A stretch of DNA of 64,000 nucleotides from Agapetus fuscipes (GCA_951799405.1 OX637352.1:11976820-12040819); one strand, 5' to 3'. Positions 42,842-54,463 are shown, numbered from the stretch's first letter. Notes: generated by a model from the letters alone, not told the origin. Made by a program: numbers and translations.

Positions 42842-44735
42842 ATAATACATTACAGATTAACGTTGTTTAAGGATTTTTCAAACTCAAATTCCTTGACTTA
42901 TAGGTTGGTATGCGGCCGACCGCCATATCGTAAAATATTATTCACTTAACCAATGTTCCCCCTGTTTCTGAAAAGGTCGGCAAAAGTTGCTGAGCTTATG
43001 TTCATTTGTGGTTTAGATTTTATAGTATGGTTTCATACAAACGTAAAAACTCACGTAAACTTTCACCCTTAAATCATATTTATTATATTAACGATTTTCC
43101 TATCGAGTCTGTTGACCGGGTACGAGATCTGGGTGTCATAATGGATAGCAAACTCACCTTCGTGATACATATTGACAATGTCTTGGAGAGATCATTCAGG
43201 GTGCTCGGGTTCATTTTGCGAACTTGCAAACCCTTCAAAAAAGTTACGGAATTAAAAGTTCTCTACACAACAATGGTTCGCTCACTTCTTGAGTACATGT
43301 CCCCTGTTTGGTCCCCCTCTTATGCGGTGCATATAAAACGTATCGAGAGAGTACAAAAAAGATTTATAAAACACATAAATTATAAGTTTAACTTATCTTT
43401 TCCTGATTACAAGTCAGCCCTTGACTATCATAAGCTGGACTCTCTAGAGGATAGGCGTGTTGTTTGCGACATGATGTTAATCCACGGCATTTTGCACAAC
43501 AAAATTGATAACCCTGATATCTTGTGTATGTTATCCCTCAACATTCCAACTCGCAGAACCAGGCACACGGTAGACCAACTCTTTCATCTCCCTGTGTGTC
43601 GCACTAACTATGCTCAGAGCGCGCCAATTTACCGGGTGTGTGAAACTTATAACAAGTGTTTCAGTAGCATTGATATTTTTCATTTAGAGACGGCGCACTT
43701 TCGCAAAGCGGTGGGTGCTTCACTCAGGGAGAACTGATTTTCTTTATTTTTAAATTTACATCATATTCTGTTTTGAGAGCAGTATTTTTTTTTCTTGTAA
43801 TTAGTTACTTGTAATTAACATCTTGTAATTATTTCCAACTTCCTAAATTTTATATCCGTGGCAACATATAATTGGCCATGTTTTTTTGTAATTGCTACTA
43901 TTATATTTCTTATGTAACGCTGTTTGTTGTCCTATTAAAATAAAATAAAATAAAATAAAATAAAATAATACAAAAAGATAAGTTAATCGATCGTGATTAT
44001 TTCTAAAAATCACATGTTACAAATTGTTGATGTATATTTTGAAATAAATGAAGAATATACTCAAAGGAATTCAAATGAAAGTTTTCGACTTGTACCGAGA
44101 CTGAGAAACCTTGTTCGACTTGTATGAAGACTGTGAAACCTCATTTGAACTTCTGGATTTTATTGGAAATTCGAAAGTCAAAAAGAGTTTGTTTTCACAC
44201 ATAGGTTTTACATAAAAAGGTGTCAAAAGCAATCATGTTTATTTATTATAAAAACAACAATTTTAAAACTTTAAATGATGAGCAAGCACATCCGAGGTTC
44301 TGAATAATATTTGTTGTGAATATGATGTGCATTTGTTGAGGATTTCTTCAGGTATTCAGTCATTAACACACAATAATTTTGTATGGGGAGGCCATTGCTT
44401 TTTATAAAGTAGTAGAAGTAGATAGATAGATAAATAAAATTGTTGCTACGGCATAGAAAATCATTTTGATAGTGACGCCATACAAATTGAGGACTTCTCA
44501 CAGCCAACAACCAGCCAGTAAGTTTAGAAGCATGTAATAGACATGCCACCAAGTAATAATTTTCTTCCAGAAGAGCTTGTGAGCAATGACAGAATAGACA
44601 ATGTCGCAAGTAAATGGCAGACTTGGACCCCGGCATCATTAAAGACGCCCGTGGATTCAAGATTGACAGTGAGAAGTGAAAAAAAGAAAGAAGCTATCGA
44701 CAAAAATAGACTAATGAAATCAAAAATTTGTTTTT
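42842..44735 (+). repeat. Duplicated segment, copy 1 (with LINE insertion)
   Basis: Apart from the LINE at 43042-43967 it matches 59576-60530: the GATTAACGTTGTTTAAGG start, a SINE-C head, an AT-rich leader and an ORF start MPPSNNFLPEELVS. The match ends after MKSKI of that ORF. Confidence 0.85.
43042..43967 (+). mobile_element. 5'-truncated LINE (CR1/Jockey-like) with 7-bp target duplication
   Basis: The frame to 43737 encodes the C-terminal RT region: VDRVRDLGVIMDSKLTFVIH, YMSPVWSPSYAVHIKRIERV, then RRTRHTVDQLFHLP. An ATAAA repeat tail follows. ATACAAA flanks it at 43035-43041 and 43968-43974, and the copy at 59763-59790 shows the empty site. Part of RT and all of the endonuclease are missing through 5' truncation. 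Confidence 0.9.
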
Positions 44736-44743
44736 ACTTTTGA
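44543..44743 (+). pseudogene. ORF related to the P-like relic, truncated copy
   Basis: MPPSNNFLPEELVSNDRID... is shared with 60342-60611. After KSKI the sequence leaves the homology (CFYF, stop). I do not recognise the domain; it looks like the N-terminal part of a transposase or its DNA-binding partner. Confidence 0.4.
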
Positions 44744-45012
44744 TTAAATTGATTGTAAATCCCTCACCACACACAAAAGCTTTGCCTCTTTTTGGTGAGG
44801 TACAGCTTGTAAAACTATTGTATGTGTATGTAAAATTGTAAACGTATGAACCCGTGTGAGGAATCATTTTCTTCTGGGTAAGGACTGTCGTAAGATACAA
44901 ATCTAACTACATATGTAATAGAAAATAACCGTTACAACGTAAATATAGTTAATATCTGCGACCTTTTTGACGTTATCTTGAGAGTACGCCGCAATGTGGC
45001 CTGCCGCATAGT

Positions 45013-46050
45013 GTGTACCCTAAGGAATATCGCATGCCAGCATTTTTCAAACTGCACAATCTTAATCATACAAGCCTCAGTATATATAGACTCCTACGAT
45101 CTATGAGTTACATCCGAAAAGATGACTACGAGTTTAACATCCATACTCCAGCTGGCCTACAAAACACATTGACGATGCACGCCATGTCAATAGCAATGAG
45201 CAACGCGGTGTTCATGGTGACCAACGACCTCAATCTACGCATATGGAGCGGAGTAGATTTAGGTAGTGACGTTTTTTCCAACAGAAGCGTCCAAACATTG
45301 GTAGAACGGACATATGCTAGGCACGTGCGCTCCAGAGAGATCAGCATCATCTACCAACAGACTCGACCAACTCATGTTGCCGGTGACTCAATACTTTCCG
45401 CCCAAGCCAATTATTATGGCACTAACATGAACTTTGGTACGTGGGGAATGAGTATACCATTACCAACTTGGCTGCTGATCATGTGGGCATCCAAGTTTGA
45501 TATCCCTTTGGCACAAATACCTGCGCGTTCCATGATGCAAATATTGGACAACATGAACATGGTAACTCACATAACAACCGAGAGCGCATCAAGTATGCCA
45601 CTAGCGATGGCTACAGTAGACGTCGCCAATCTGGCACCCGTAGGTCATATGCTCCGTATATCGCGTATTCCGTTAATGCTCAATCTGCATGTTGACAATT
45701 GGCTGTACTCAACGTCACGATACACGTCAAATGATGTTCGCGCCAGCGTGTACTCCTCAAACATAAGCATGGTGTCGACAAGGTTCCATAACATGAATAT
45801 GTCTAGAAAAATGGAAGCAACCGTCTACAACACACAAGCGATGCCGGCCCAGGATGCATCTTTGATGCTGGTGACAGCGATCAACTACCCAGACCCTGCT
45901 AACGCTGCTTTTTTACGGGTAGCCATATCAAACTCAAAAACCGGTCTTCAACACCAGCAGGCAACAATGGGTTTGATAAAGCCCCAAGACGGGAAATTGG
46001 CGGTAGAAAACGTCCCCAAATCATCCCTTGGGACAGTCAGATCACCTGGG
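45013..46050 (+). CDS. Unidentified ~345-residue ORF, possibly virus-derived, inside a gypsy integrase tract
   Basis: The frame is open from about 44970 to 46119, and the last ~22 codons belong to gypsy integrase. The start may be GTG 45013 or ATG 45034 (MPAFFKLHN). The protein is rich in Met, Ser and Asn with no signal peptide, zinc motif or enzyme motif that I can name. Blocks such as IPLPTWLLIMWASKFDIPLA and LMLVTAINYPDPANAAFLRV look like a folded structural protein. Long intact coding without retroelement motifs, next to other virus-like frames, suggests an RNA-virus coat protein, but this is inference only. Confidence 0.4.
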
Positions 46051-46054
46051 GTAA

Positions 46055-46430
46055 TAATCCGCAGAAACCATAGCAGATGTACTCACAACAAATATCAAAA
46101 AATAATAACAACCGACTAAGGCAGTCAATTTGAATCAGATCTTTTTCACCAGCTTAGCAAAAGGTTTGGTATTGAAAGAGAACAACGGTGTACACTCCTA
46201 AATGTAATGTAAAGGTAGAGCGTTTTCACCGAACATTGAAATCGGCAATCAAGGCCAGATGTGATGATAATACACATTGGTCTGATCAGCTATCATCATG
46301 TTGGGATTAAGAGCTACTCCTCAAGAGGAGATTGGCTACAGCCCAACACAAATGGTTTATGGCACAACCCTGACATTGCCTCGAGATACCTTCGCGCCTT
46401 AAAAGCCAAGTATCTAGTAGAGAGTAGTTA
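46055..46430 (+). pseudogene. gypsy integrase remnant
   Basis: Frame pieces show GSQFESDLFHQLSKRFGIE, GKVERFHRTLKSAIKARCDD and YSPTQMVYGTTLTLPRDTF, the integrase core and its C-terminal end, with several stops (one inside ITTD*GSQ). This is the part deleted from the copy at 25.9-26.4 kb. Confidence 0.75.
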
Positions 46431-46548
46431 GTAGAGCCTATTTTGGAGCGCAGCACCTCGCGTGCTGATTTCGCTCCGGAGGCGGCAGGAGTGACGGGGT
46501 CTGCTGATGACGTGGTAACTATGGCAGACGTGTTCATTTCGACTTGTC

Positions 46549-47130
46549 TTGTTATGGAGTAGCTCATCGGCTTCTGTCTGGCTTCGGAGGCCACTGGGCG
46601 TGCAAAACCTGCTGCTGTCTACGAGCCTTAAGGAAGGGAAGAATGAAATCCGAGGAGCTAAGCTCTCGGTCCTCTGCCACTGGATTAAGGCGGGTGACAC
46701 CGCTAAAGTCCTGGCTGCCGTTGCAAGGGCTCATAATGCCGAGCAACACTCATTGAATGGAAACATCTACGTGACGGTGGGTATGGAGGAGACAAGGGGT
46801 GCGGTTATAATGAGGATGCTGGCCGATGCGTCGGCGGTCACCCCTCATTATGCTGTGGGGACTGTACCGGTTGAAACGGAATTTAGGAGAGCCGAGGCAC
46901 TGGTTGATGCGATGACACTGGTGGCCAACATACATAATTCGGTCACAGTGTTGGGCGCACCGCCGACTAGTCACCAGTTCCGTCGAAATGTCGATCCCGA
47001 CCGCGATGATCACCGACGCAACGGTTACTATCAGCAAGGGTTGGCCACTTCCCGCCGGTGGTACTTAGGAAGTCCAGATCATCACTCCAGGCCTCCAAAT
47101 CCGCGCCCAGTTCCGAGCAGCTATGAGAGG
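46549..47130 (+). CDS. Unidentified ~190-residue ORF interrupting the gypsy tract
   Basis: Between the integrase end (46430) and its continuation (from about 47130, TFRKYLSSQRQSKRQCFTPQ) about 700 bp are foreign. The frame encodes VLAAVARAHNAEQHSLNGN, VTVGMEETRGAVIMRMLAD and a Pro/Arg-rich tail. It may derive from a viral capsid-type protein, but I do not recognise it. A stop precedes it at 46547, and its last 40 codons are gypsy sequence. Confidence 0.35.
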
Positions 47131-47643
47131 CTCCTGCACCAACAAATCAAATTATATGGGGAAACTCATAGAACATTTCGTAAATATCTTTCATCACAAA
47201 GACAAAGCAAACGTCAATGCTTCACACCTCAAGATTTGTTTACATGTACACATGTTTTTCTTTGACATGAAGTACAAAAAAAACATCGACTCCTCGGTAT
47301 GAGGGACAGCCATGAAAAATTTGCAGAATCGACTGATTACTCATCGGATGCAACGACCCAATTACACAATACAATAAAGTCCACAGACGACAAAGGTAGC
47401 GTTGGAAAATTTGTCAAAGAGCGCATACTCGACACGTTCAGATCGAGCGGTACCAAGACCTTTACGATTTGTCATTCCAACGCAGCAGTAACTGCAACCA
47501 ACATGGCTGGGTGGTTCAGCAAGGAAAAAGTCAAAGAAGTCATCGTTGAACAGACCACACCAGGAGGCCTGCAGGCTGACAAAATTGTCTCCGACTGCAT
47601 AAGGGCAGAAACTATTAAGAAACGTTAAGGAAAGATGCAAGAA
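47130..47643 (+). pseudogene. gypsy pol end and GWFSKE frame, copy 2
   Basis: It holds FTPQDLFTCTHVFL, then after a deletion the frame 47299-47628 with STDYSSDATTQLHNTIKSTD and GWFSKEKVKEVIVEQTTPGG. A frameshift has fused the pol end to the overlapping membrane-protein frame seen at 26745-27217. Confidence 0.7.
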
Positions 47644-48587
47644 TGTCGACCACACATGGCGGGAGCTCTCAGTAACAGAATGGCAGCTTGCATTGCGGAG
47701 ATCGGTGAATGGATGACAAGCAATGGCCTAATCCTTAACATGGGTAAGACGGAAATTATGTGGGCGGCTACGTCCAGGCGTGATCATCTCCTGACAACTC
47801 GCGTACCACTCTCCATTGGGGGACAGCTGATTCAGCCGTCAGATTCAGTGAGACTTCTAGGAGTCACACTGGATCGGAACCTCACAATGGGAGAGCAGTT
47901 GAATAACCGTTAATGCTCATAACACAGTATCCTCCTCGTTTTTTGAACTTCGCCAGATTAAGGCAATCAGGAGATGTTTACCATCAGGGGCGGTCAGGAC
48001 CCTGGTTAACGCTTTTGTGATGTCTCGGGTTGACTATTGCTCAACGCTGTATATAGGTCAGCCGAAAAAACAGTTCAGCCGACTACAATCTGTGCTGAAC
48101 TCTGCAGCAAGACTCATTTTCGGGATGTCCAAATTTAATCATATTACTCCATTGTTGAAAGAACTGCATTGGCTTCGTTTTCCGGAGAGGGTGGTCTACC
48201 GTGTTTGTTTGATGGTTTACAAAGCTGTCAATGGTACGGCTCCTTCATACCTGTCTGACATGTTCTCACCTATTGAGATAGATTTGAGACGCCAAACTCT
48301 CAGATCTGCAGGGTGTGGGGTGGTTGACTTAGTCCAGCCGTTACGTCAGACACGCACTAATTTTGGGGACCGTGCTTTCCGGTTTGCGGGCCCAATGGAG
48401 TGGAACAGACTACCACCTAATGTGAGGAAGGCAGAAACTGTTGGTGTCTTTAAAGGAGCACTAAAGACGCATCTTTACAAAAAATCTTATCCGTGATTTG
48501 AGAGGGCCCTTGAGGTGTGACACACACAAAAACGGCGCTCTTCAATTATGTGTACCTTATAAATAAATTATCCTTGTATATATATAT
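47644..48587 (+). mobile_element. LINE of L2/CR1 type, 5'-truncated, donor of the SINE-A tail
   Basis: 47644-47913 carries WMTSNGLILNMGKTEIMW and SDSVRLLGVTLDRNLTMG. After a frameshift 48017-48496 has MMSRVDYCSTLYIGQPKKQF and FGDRAFRFAGPMEWNRLPPN to a stop. The 3' end GAGGGCCCTTGAGGTGTGAC..AACGGCGCTC matches the tail of SINE-A. AAGAA flanks it (47639-47643, 48588-48592). Confidence 0.85.
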
Positions 48588-48815
48588 AAGAAATGTTTTT
48601 TTTTATATATATGGACGAGGAACTGCCGAATATATGGAAAAACCGACACCTCATCGGCAGTGCTTATAGGAAGCAGAGGGGATCTTGCAAAACTGCAGCG
48701 AGATGTTTTACCTAAGCCTCAATTATTATTTACATTTTTTGCAAGCCAATCAATGCTACCGACATAAATAATAATGAAACAAAAACTTTCACAATGGGAA
48801 TATTCACGCAGCACT
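48588..48815 (+). repeat. ~230-bp cassette segment (copy 1)
   Basis: ATGGACGAGGAACTGCCGAA, ACCGACACCTCATCGGCAGT (hairpin-forming) and GCAAGCCAATCAATGCTACC recur at 62980-63165 and 63575-63760. It lies between the gypsy frame and a LINE fragment in each complete case. I cannot name it. Confidence 0.6.
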
Positions 48816-49515
48816 GATTCTGGCCGGATTGATTCCCATAGACCTGAAAATCACCAAGGCAGCCAAGCTTTATGACATTATGAGGGGAAGAGAAATTGAC
48901 GGCATGGGGATCAACCCTGAAGAGAGGGTCATTACTTTGATGTTTATTTGGGCCCTAGACATATCATCAGGAAACGTTGAAAACCGAACAAAAATTCTTG
49001 CTGCCAATGCTAATTTGCTTGTAGCCAAATCATTATCAAATAAAATCAATCTCAACAAGAAGTCCAAATACATAGAGGAATTGATCAACCTCCCAACGTC
49101 TGTTGGTGACAATACGGCTGGATTTTCTGCTATAGGAGGTATCTTAACTCGTCTTGAATCAATGATTACAGATGTGACGCTGTTGCAGACTACATTCACC
49201 GAGACAGCGCATGCAAAGATGTCGGAGAATATGTCGGCGTTCCAGGCCTTCTTGAGAGACAGCTCTAATGCTCATATATCCTCAATGAGCATGATCATGA
49301 AGACAATTGAAAATCTCTCAGGAAGGAGCGCGCTGGAGGTAGCCAAACTTGGAAAAGGAGTAACGCAATCTGTCCCTTCATCAATTGCATCGCACTCTGC
49401 AGCAATTTCTTCTATTCCTAGCTCCGCAGGGCGGCTCACAGTCCCAACTACGAGCAACCAATCAATGCCACAAGACACCACACCTGTCATCCCCAGCCTG
49501 GCGGACAAAAAATAA
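48816..49515 (+). CDS. Fusion ORF: LINE fragment joined to an unidentified coiled-coil protein
   Basis: The frame is 228 codons from 48829 and open slightly upstream (AALILAGLIPIDL). Residues 1-26 are LINE sequence, also present at 63790-63873. After GREIDGM it changes abruptly to GINPEERVITLMFIWALDIS. Residues 85-150 look helical (LESMITDVTLLQTTFTETAH), and the tail is Ser/Thr/Pro-rich. The body could come from a negative-strand virus nucleoprotein or phosphoprotein, but no family motif is visible. The reading frame has no stop. Confidence 0.45.
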
Positions 49516-49551
49516 AGGTGCTGTAAAGTTGATTGTAAATGAGTTGGAGGC

Positions 49552-50330
49552 TAATGCCCGCTTTCCACTGCGAGCGGGAAATAGCTGAGCGGAGCGTAGT
49601 GAAATAGTTTTGGCCTTCCATTGCGAAAGAGTTTTAAAAAATAATGGTATTTGCCTTCCACAGCCAACGAGCTCGGCGGAGTGAGCTAGGCGGGAAATGA
49701 GATGAGTCAGATGAAAGAGTTGTTTGCCTTCCATCTACAGCGGGCTTAGCGGAGCCAACTAGTGTGTGACAGCTCGTTGCAGCCTACGCCCAGATCAAAC
49801 GTTTTAATTATTAATAAAAAAAAAGTTTTTTTTTGTTTCGAAAAATAAAAAGTAATGTATTATTTTGATTTAATACATAAAAAGTAGATGTTTGAAATAA
49901 AACATACATTTTAATATTTTCAAATTAATAAAATACTGTATGATGTGTTTTTGTAAATCACGTATGATGTGTTTTATCGCTGTCACGCAACTGCGCGGGT
50001 TGGCGCGGGGGGCACGGGGGAGCGAAGTCAGTTGAAAACTAGCGGCCGAGACCATGACACAGCGGACCCATTTTTACTCGCTCAGTCCGCTCCGCTCACT
50101 CCGCTGTCGGTGGAAACACTTCTATGAAATTTACTGTTGCTAGTCGAGCGGAGTCCGTACGGAGTCCGCTGGAAACTCGCTCAACTCTGCGACCACTTTT
50201 GTAACTCTTTGTACTCGCTCAGTCCGCTCCGCTGACTCGCTGTCGGTGGAAGCACTTCTATGAAATTTACTGTTGCTAGTCGAGCGGAGTCCGTACGGAG
50301 TCTGCTCCGCTCGCAGTGGAAAGCGGGCAT
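49552..50330. mobile_element. MITE with inverted ends TAATGCCCGCTTTCCACTGC
   Basis: The left end TAATGCCCGCTTTCCACTGC is the reverse complement of the right end GCAGTGGAAAGCGGGCATTA. GAGCGGAGT and CGCTCAGTCCGCTCCGCT motifs repeat inside, and a ~110-bp piece (GTGGAA.CACTTCTATGAAAT ...) is duplicated at 50114 and 50246. There is no ORF. Confidence 0.75.
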
Positions 50331-50333
50331 TAG

Positions 50334-50568
50334 GCTACGTACGCACTAGGCGGCGTGCCGCATTGCGGCATGCCGCACGGCAGGCCGCAGCAAGCAATAT
50401 GTATGAAAAATGAGTTTTCGTACGCACTATGCTGCGGCATGCCGCAAAACGCAGCGGCCGCTCGCAGCGCTGCGGCCCGCCGACGGTAGCGTACGCACTA
50501 GGCGGTTCCAGCTGTGGTTTATACTGCGTTAGCTCGCGGCATGCCGCCTAGTGCGTACGCACCCTAAA
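50334..50568. mobile_element. GC-rich MITE with inverted ends
   Basis: GTACGCACTAGGCGGCGTGCCGC at the left answers GCGGCATGCCGCCTAGTGCGTAC at the right. GCGGCATGCCGC palindromes occur throughout. It abuts the previous MITE. Confidence 0.75.
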
Positions 50569-50569
50569 A

Positions 50570-51475
50570 TAAACAAAACCAGTGATATATATGTGATACA
50601 CTGTTTGATGCATCAACAAAATTTATGCGCTCAAGCATTATCTATGAGCCATGTCATGCAGGTTGTCATAAAAACAGTGAACTATATCCGTTCGCACGCT
50701 CTTCAGCATCACCAATTTAAAGCATACCTCACTGAATTAGATTCTGAGTATGGCGACATTGTTTATTTTACCAATGTTAGGTGGTTGAGTCGCGGAAAAT
50801 GTGTAAGATGATTTTTTGAGTTACGTGAAGAAATTTAGTATTTTATGGCCGAGGAGAATATGCCTATTTTAGAATTAAAAAATGAAGAAGTGGTTTCTTG
50901 GTAGATATTACTGAAAAATTGAATCACTTAAATATGGAGTTGCAGAATCAGAATAATTTAATTACCGATGCTTGCAATTTGATTAAAGCGTTCCAAATGA
51001 AATTATTGTTGTTTGAAGGCCAACTTAAAAATAATAATGCACAACACTTTCCAATGTTGAAAGAAAGGCAAAATAATAATCTTTTTAAATATTCTGACGA
51101 GATAAGAAAACTTAAAGAAGCCTTTTGATTGTCATTTTAAAGAACTGGTAAATTATGAAAAAACATTTGAGACGTTTAGTTCTCCATTTAGTGTCGACGT
51201 TTCCACTGATCCAGAAACCTTGCAAATGGAATTAATCGACCTACAATGCAATAATGAACTAAAAAATATATAAAATAGAATTTTATAGTCACTACATAAC
51301 AGAAAAAATTCCAAATATAAGATGTTTTGCTCAAAAAATTATTAGTGTCTTTGGATCTACATACGTTTGTGAAGCTTTTTTTTCAAAAATGAAATAAAAT
51401 AAAAATAAAAGTAAGGCGTCAATAATAGACGTAAATCTGGAAAATCAGTTAAAGTGTGCATTTGCTTTTTCATAT
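50570..51475 (+). pseudogene. hAT-type transposase relic (SCAND3/ZBED-like)
   Basis: Broken frames give MHQQNLCAQALSMSHVMQVV, YFTNVRWLSRGKCVR, FQMKLLLFEGQLKNNNAQHF, PETLQMELIDLQCNNELK and IRCFAQKIISVFGSTYVCEA. These are the catalytic-to-dimerisation part of hAT transposases of the kind found in SCAND3/ZBED-type genes. At least four stops are present. Confidence 0.8.
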
Positions 51476-51699
51476 TTATATACTCCCTGAGAGGTAATAG
51501 TTACGCATTGCCCCTCCATATGGTCCTTCAAAACCTGATCGAAACCAGAATGGTTGACATGATACGGATATTCAGGAATACTGTGTCGATAGTTAATTGT
51601 TAAGAACATAATATGATATGCCTTTGTATTAGAATCTATATTCTAGCATTATTTTATATTGTGTACAAAAATTAACGAGTGTCACATATTTTTACTGTA

Positions 51700-52200
51700 T
51701 GTAGGTAGTTATGTGGTGTACTTACAACACATTTCTTTCTATGTAGTCTGATTACAGTTGCAGTCCATGCGTCACATACAATGTGACGTCATCATCGTTG
51801 GACGGTGAAATTCATTACCATATATGGTCACAGAGAGTGAAATTCATTACCATATATGGTCACGAAGAAAGACCACTCGCTGTCGCCATCTTGGGAATGA
51901 TCACCGCCCGGCACGCTTCACTCCGCGATTGACTGTCAACTCGTTAAGACGCATCCCCGTCATTGTCACATTCTCCACGCTCGAATCCACTCAGTTATAA
52001 TATTCTTAATAATATTCAACACTATTATAATATATTCTCAATAATATTCTATAATACAATACTGTGTAATCTCTGCTACATATTAAAAATCAAGTTTGTA
52101 CATCAAGTGTTTTTATTACCTCCACAACAACCAAGGAGTGGTGTTGGATGCTAGCTACCTTCAGTAGAACTCGCTGCCGACATCACCCCTTACAGTTATC
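51700..52200 (+). mobile_element. Possible LTR/leader of the BEL element
   Basis: A 30-bp direct repeat (GTGAAATTCATTACCATATA) at 51808 and 51838 and a region rich in ATAATATTC precede the BEL gag by 500 bp. TGGTGTTGGATGC (52138) might be a primer-binding site. No second LTR is in the window. Confidence 0.3.
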
Positions 52201-52706
52201 TTTTTAATAAGTGTTGAAGACACAGTAGGTACATATATTTGTTGGTTGCGAAATTTATAGTTGATGATACCTATCCATTAGAGATTAGGTAAATAATTAT
52301 AAAAAATTATAAAAAACACAGAGTTTTATTTTCACAAATTGAGTATTTATTTCCCTCAAGTACTTTCGACTTATTCACGTCATTATCAAGAGTATCCTCT
52401 TGAAACTTTAAAAACACAAACTTTAAAAAGTCTAGAGATTAGGTATTCATATAGCTGAGCGTTGTCTACAGGTACCTACCTACCTTTGTTTATATTTTTA
52501 TCTAAATGTCATTACAATGCTTGTTATTGTTTTTTTTTCCATTAGTAAATAAACTATCTGGAGAAAGTAAATATTGTGATACATACTGACATAAAATAAA
52601 TTCAACTTTGTGGCAAATCGATTTCTTCTTTCAGAACTGAAAGTAGGTTTTTTCAATTTTTTTTTTACCGTTTCTTCATTATTATCGTTTATTTTAAATA
52701 GTAAAC

Positions 52707-53697
52707 ATGGCGGAAGCTTTAACAAGAACTTTGGTTATATTGAAAGAAAAACAAAAGGTTTATTTTGAAAGAATAAATAATTTATAAAATAATAATATAA
52801 GGAAAAAATGTTTTTAATTTTGCATCAAGAGAGAATAGTAATTTTTTATCGGCTTCCAAGGAAGCAGGAAGCTGGGTTAAAAAGTACGAAGATTTGATAG
52901 ATCAAATAAATGCACTTGCTTTAGAGATAGACCCAGAGGCAAAGGTAAATTATCAATCACTTATGGCCTTTGAAGAACTTTATAGTAAAATAATGGATGT
53001 TAGGGAAAGAATTTTAAAAACCGAAACACCACATGTATCGACTCAAAATAAGCCTAGATATGAGGTGAAGTTGCCACCCATAGAACTTCCTTTGTTTGAT
53101 GGGAATCCAAAAAATTGGTCACGATTTTTTGAATCCTTTAAGGCAAACGTCCATCTAAATACAGGGTTGTCAGACGCCCAAAGAGTGCAATATTTAACAG
53201 GCAACTTGACGGGAAAGGCAGCGAACATATTTGCGGGAATTGTACCGTCAGCGGAAACCTTTAACGTGGTCTGGGACAGTCTTGTTAAAAAATATCAGGA
53301 TAAACGTGCGCTAGGAACATATTACATAAATAATATCCTTGATTTAAAGAAGGCCGATCACACGGCTGCCGGTCTTGATGGCTTTATTGAGAAGTATGCC
53401 GCGTCCATTGCAGCATTAAAACAATTAGGTATTACAGATGTGGGAGATTTTCTTTTATTTAATTGCGCTTTGCGTAAATTGCATTCGTCTACAGTTATGG
53501 CCTTCGAGCTTTCGCTGAAAGACATCGAAATACCTTCTTGTCAGAATCTTATCAGTTTTGTTCAACAACAGGTCAAAATTTTGGAAAGATCGAACGTAAA
53601 TGAATCGAAGTCGGTTTCCGAAGCTTGCCATTTGAATACACGCGTGAGGAATAATACGACAAAATCTGTGAGTGGGCGTGCGCCTCGCAAGTTGTAG
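52707..53697 (+). pseudogene. BEL/Pao Gag (DUF1759-type)
   Basis: ATG 52707 (MAEALTRTLVILKEKQKVYF) leads to a stop near 52786; the main frame runs from about 52850 to 53697. It contains LPPIELPLFDGNPKNWSRFF, the usual start of the DUF1759 domain, and LSDAQRVQYLTGNLTGKAAN. It is a nearly intact BEL-family Gag broken by one early stop and one at 53695. Confidence 0.85.
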
Positions 53698-54463
53698 AGT
53701 GTCTACTGGGGACACTCTCTCTTGCGTTTTGTGTAAACGAAACGACCATAATAAATTACATAAATGTGTGAAATTTAAGAGCTATTCTCCTAAGGAAAGG
53801 TATGAATTTTTTAAATCAAAACGGGGTTGCGTTCGTTGTTTGAGTGTTGCCCACTGGTCTCATTGTACTGAGACAGGAACTTGTCAAATTTGTAATAAGG
53901 GACATCATACCCTTCTGCATTTTGACGACAATGAGAATAAGGCCAGACGAGTAGTCAAGAATGCTGAGCAGGGACATCAGCTGTCGCACTCAGGTGATGA
54001 TATGCAAGGGTCGGGTGTGCCCTCGGTTTCTTTAAGTGCAAATGCTCGGGTGAATGCGAGCACGGTGCTGTTGGCTACGGCACAGGTTTTTGCATGGTCA
54101 AGTTGCAAGAAAAATAAGATGATAGTTAGATGTCTTGTTGATAATGGTTCTCAAAACCATTTGATAACATTAGAATGTTGTAGGAATATGAATTTACATA
54201 TTGTTCCTCTAAATAATTCAGTAATTAGAGGAATCGGTCTTTCTGCACGACCGATACATGGATGTGTCAATTTTGAAATACAATCGAGGTACAATCCTCA
54301 AAATACTTACAAGGTTAACGCGTTAGTGGTGGATCATATCACGGATCAGTTACCTTCCAGGTACATTGATAACAGTGATATGACTTATTTAAAGGACATT
54401 TCAATGGCCGATTTATCCTGGAATGTCCCTGGAGTTGTAGACATTGTGTTGGAAATTAAGTAA
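53672..54463 (+). pseudogene. BEL/Pao zinc knuckles and aspartic protease (DUF1758-type)
   Basis: It overlaps the Gag end in another frame. CVLCKRNDHNKLHKC and CVRCLSVAHWSHCTETGTCQ carry CCHC-like knuckles. CLVDNGSQNHLITLE is the protease active site (Asp-Asn-Gly in place of Asp-Thr/Ser-Gly). The frame stops at 54461-54463 before RT, and no RT follows. Confidence 0.85.

Noticed and set aside
46307..47037. Minus-strand ORFs of about 60-95 codons
   Set aside because: Shorter than and antisense to the 46549 frame, with no recognisable content.
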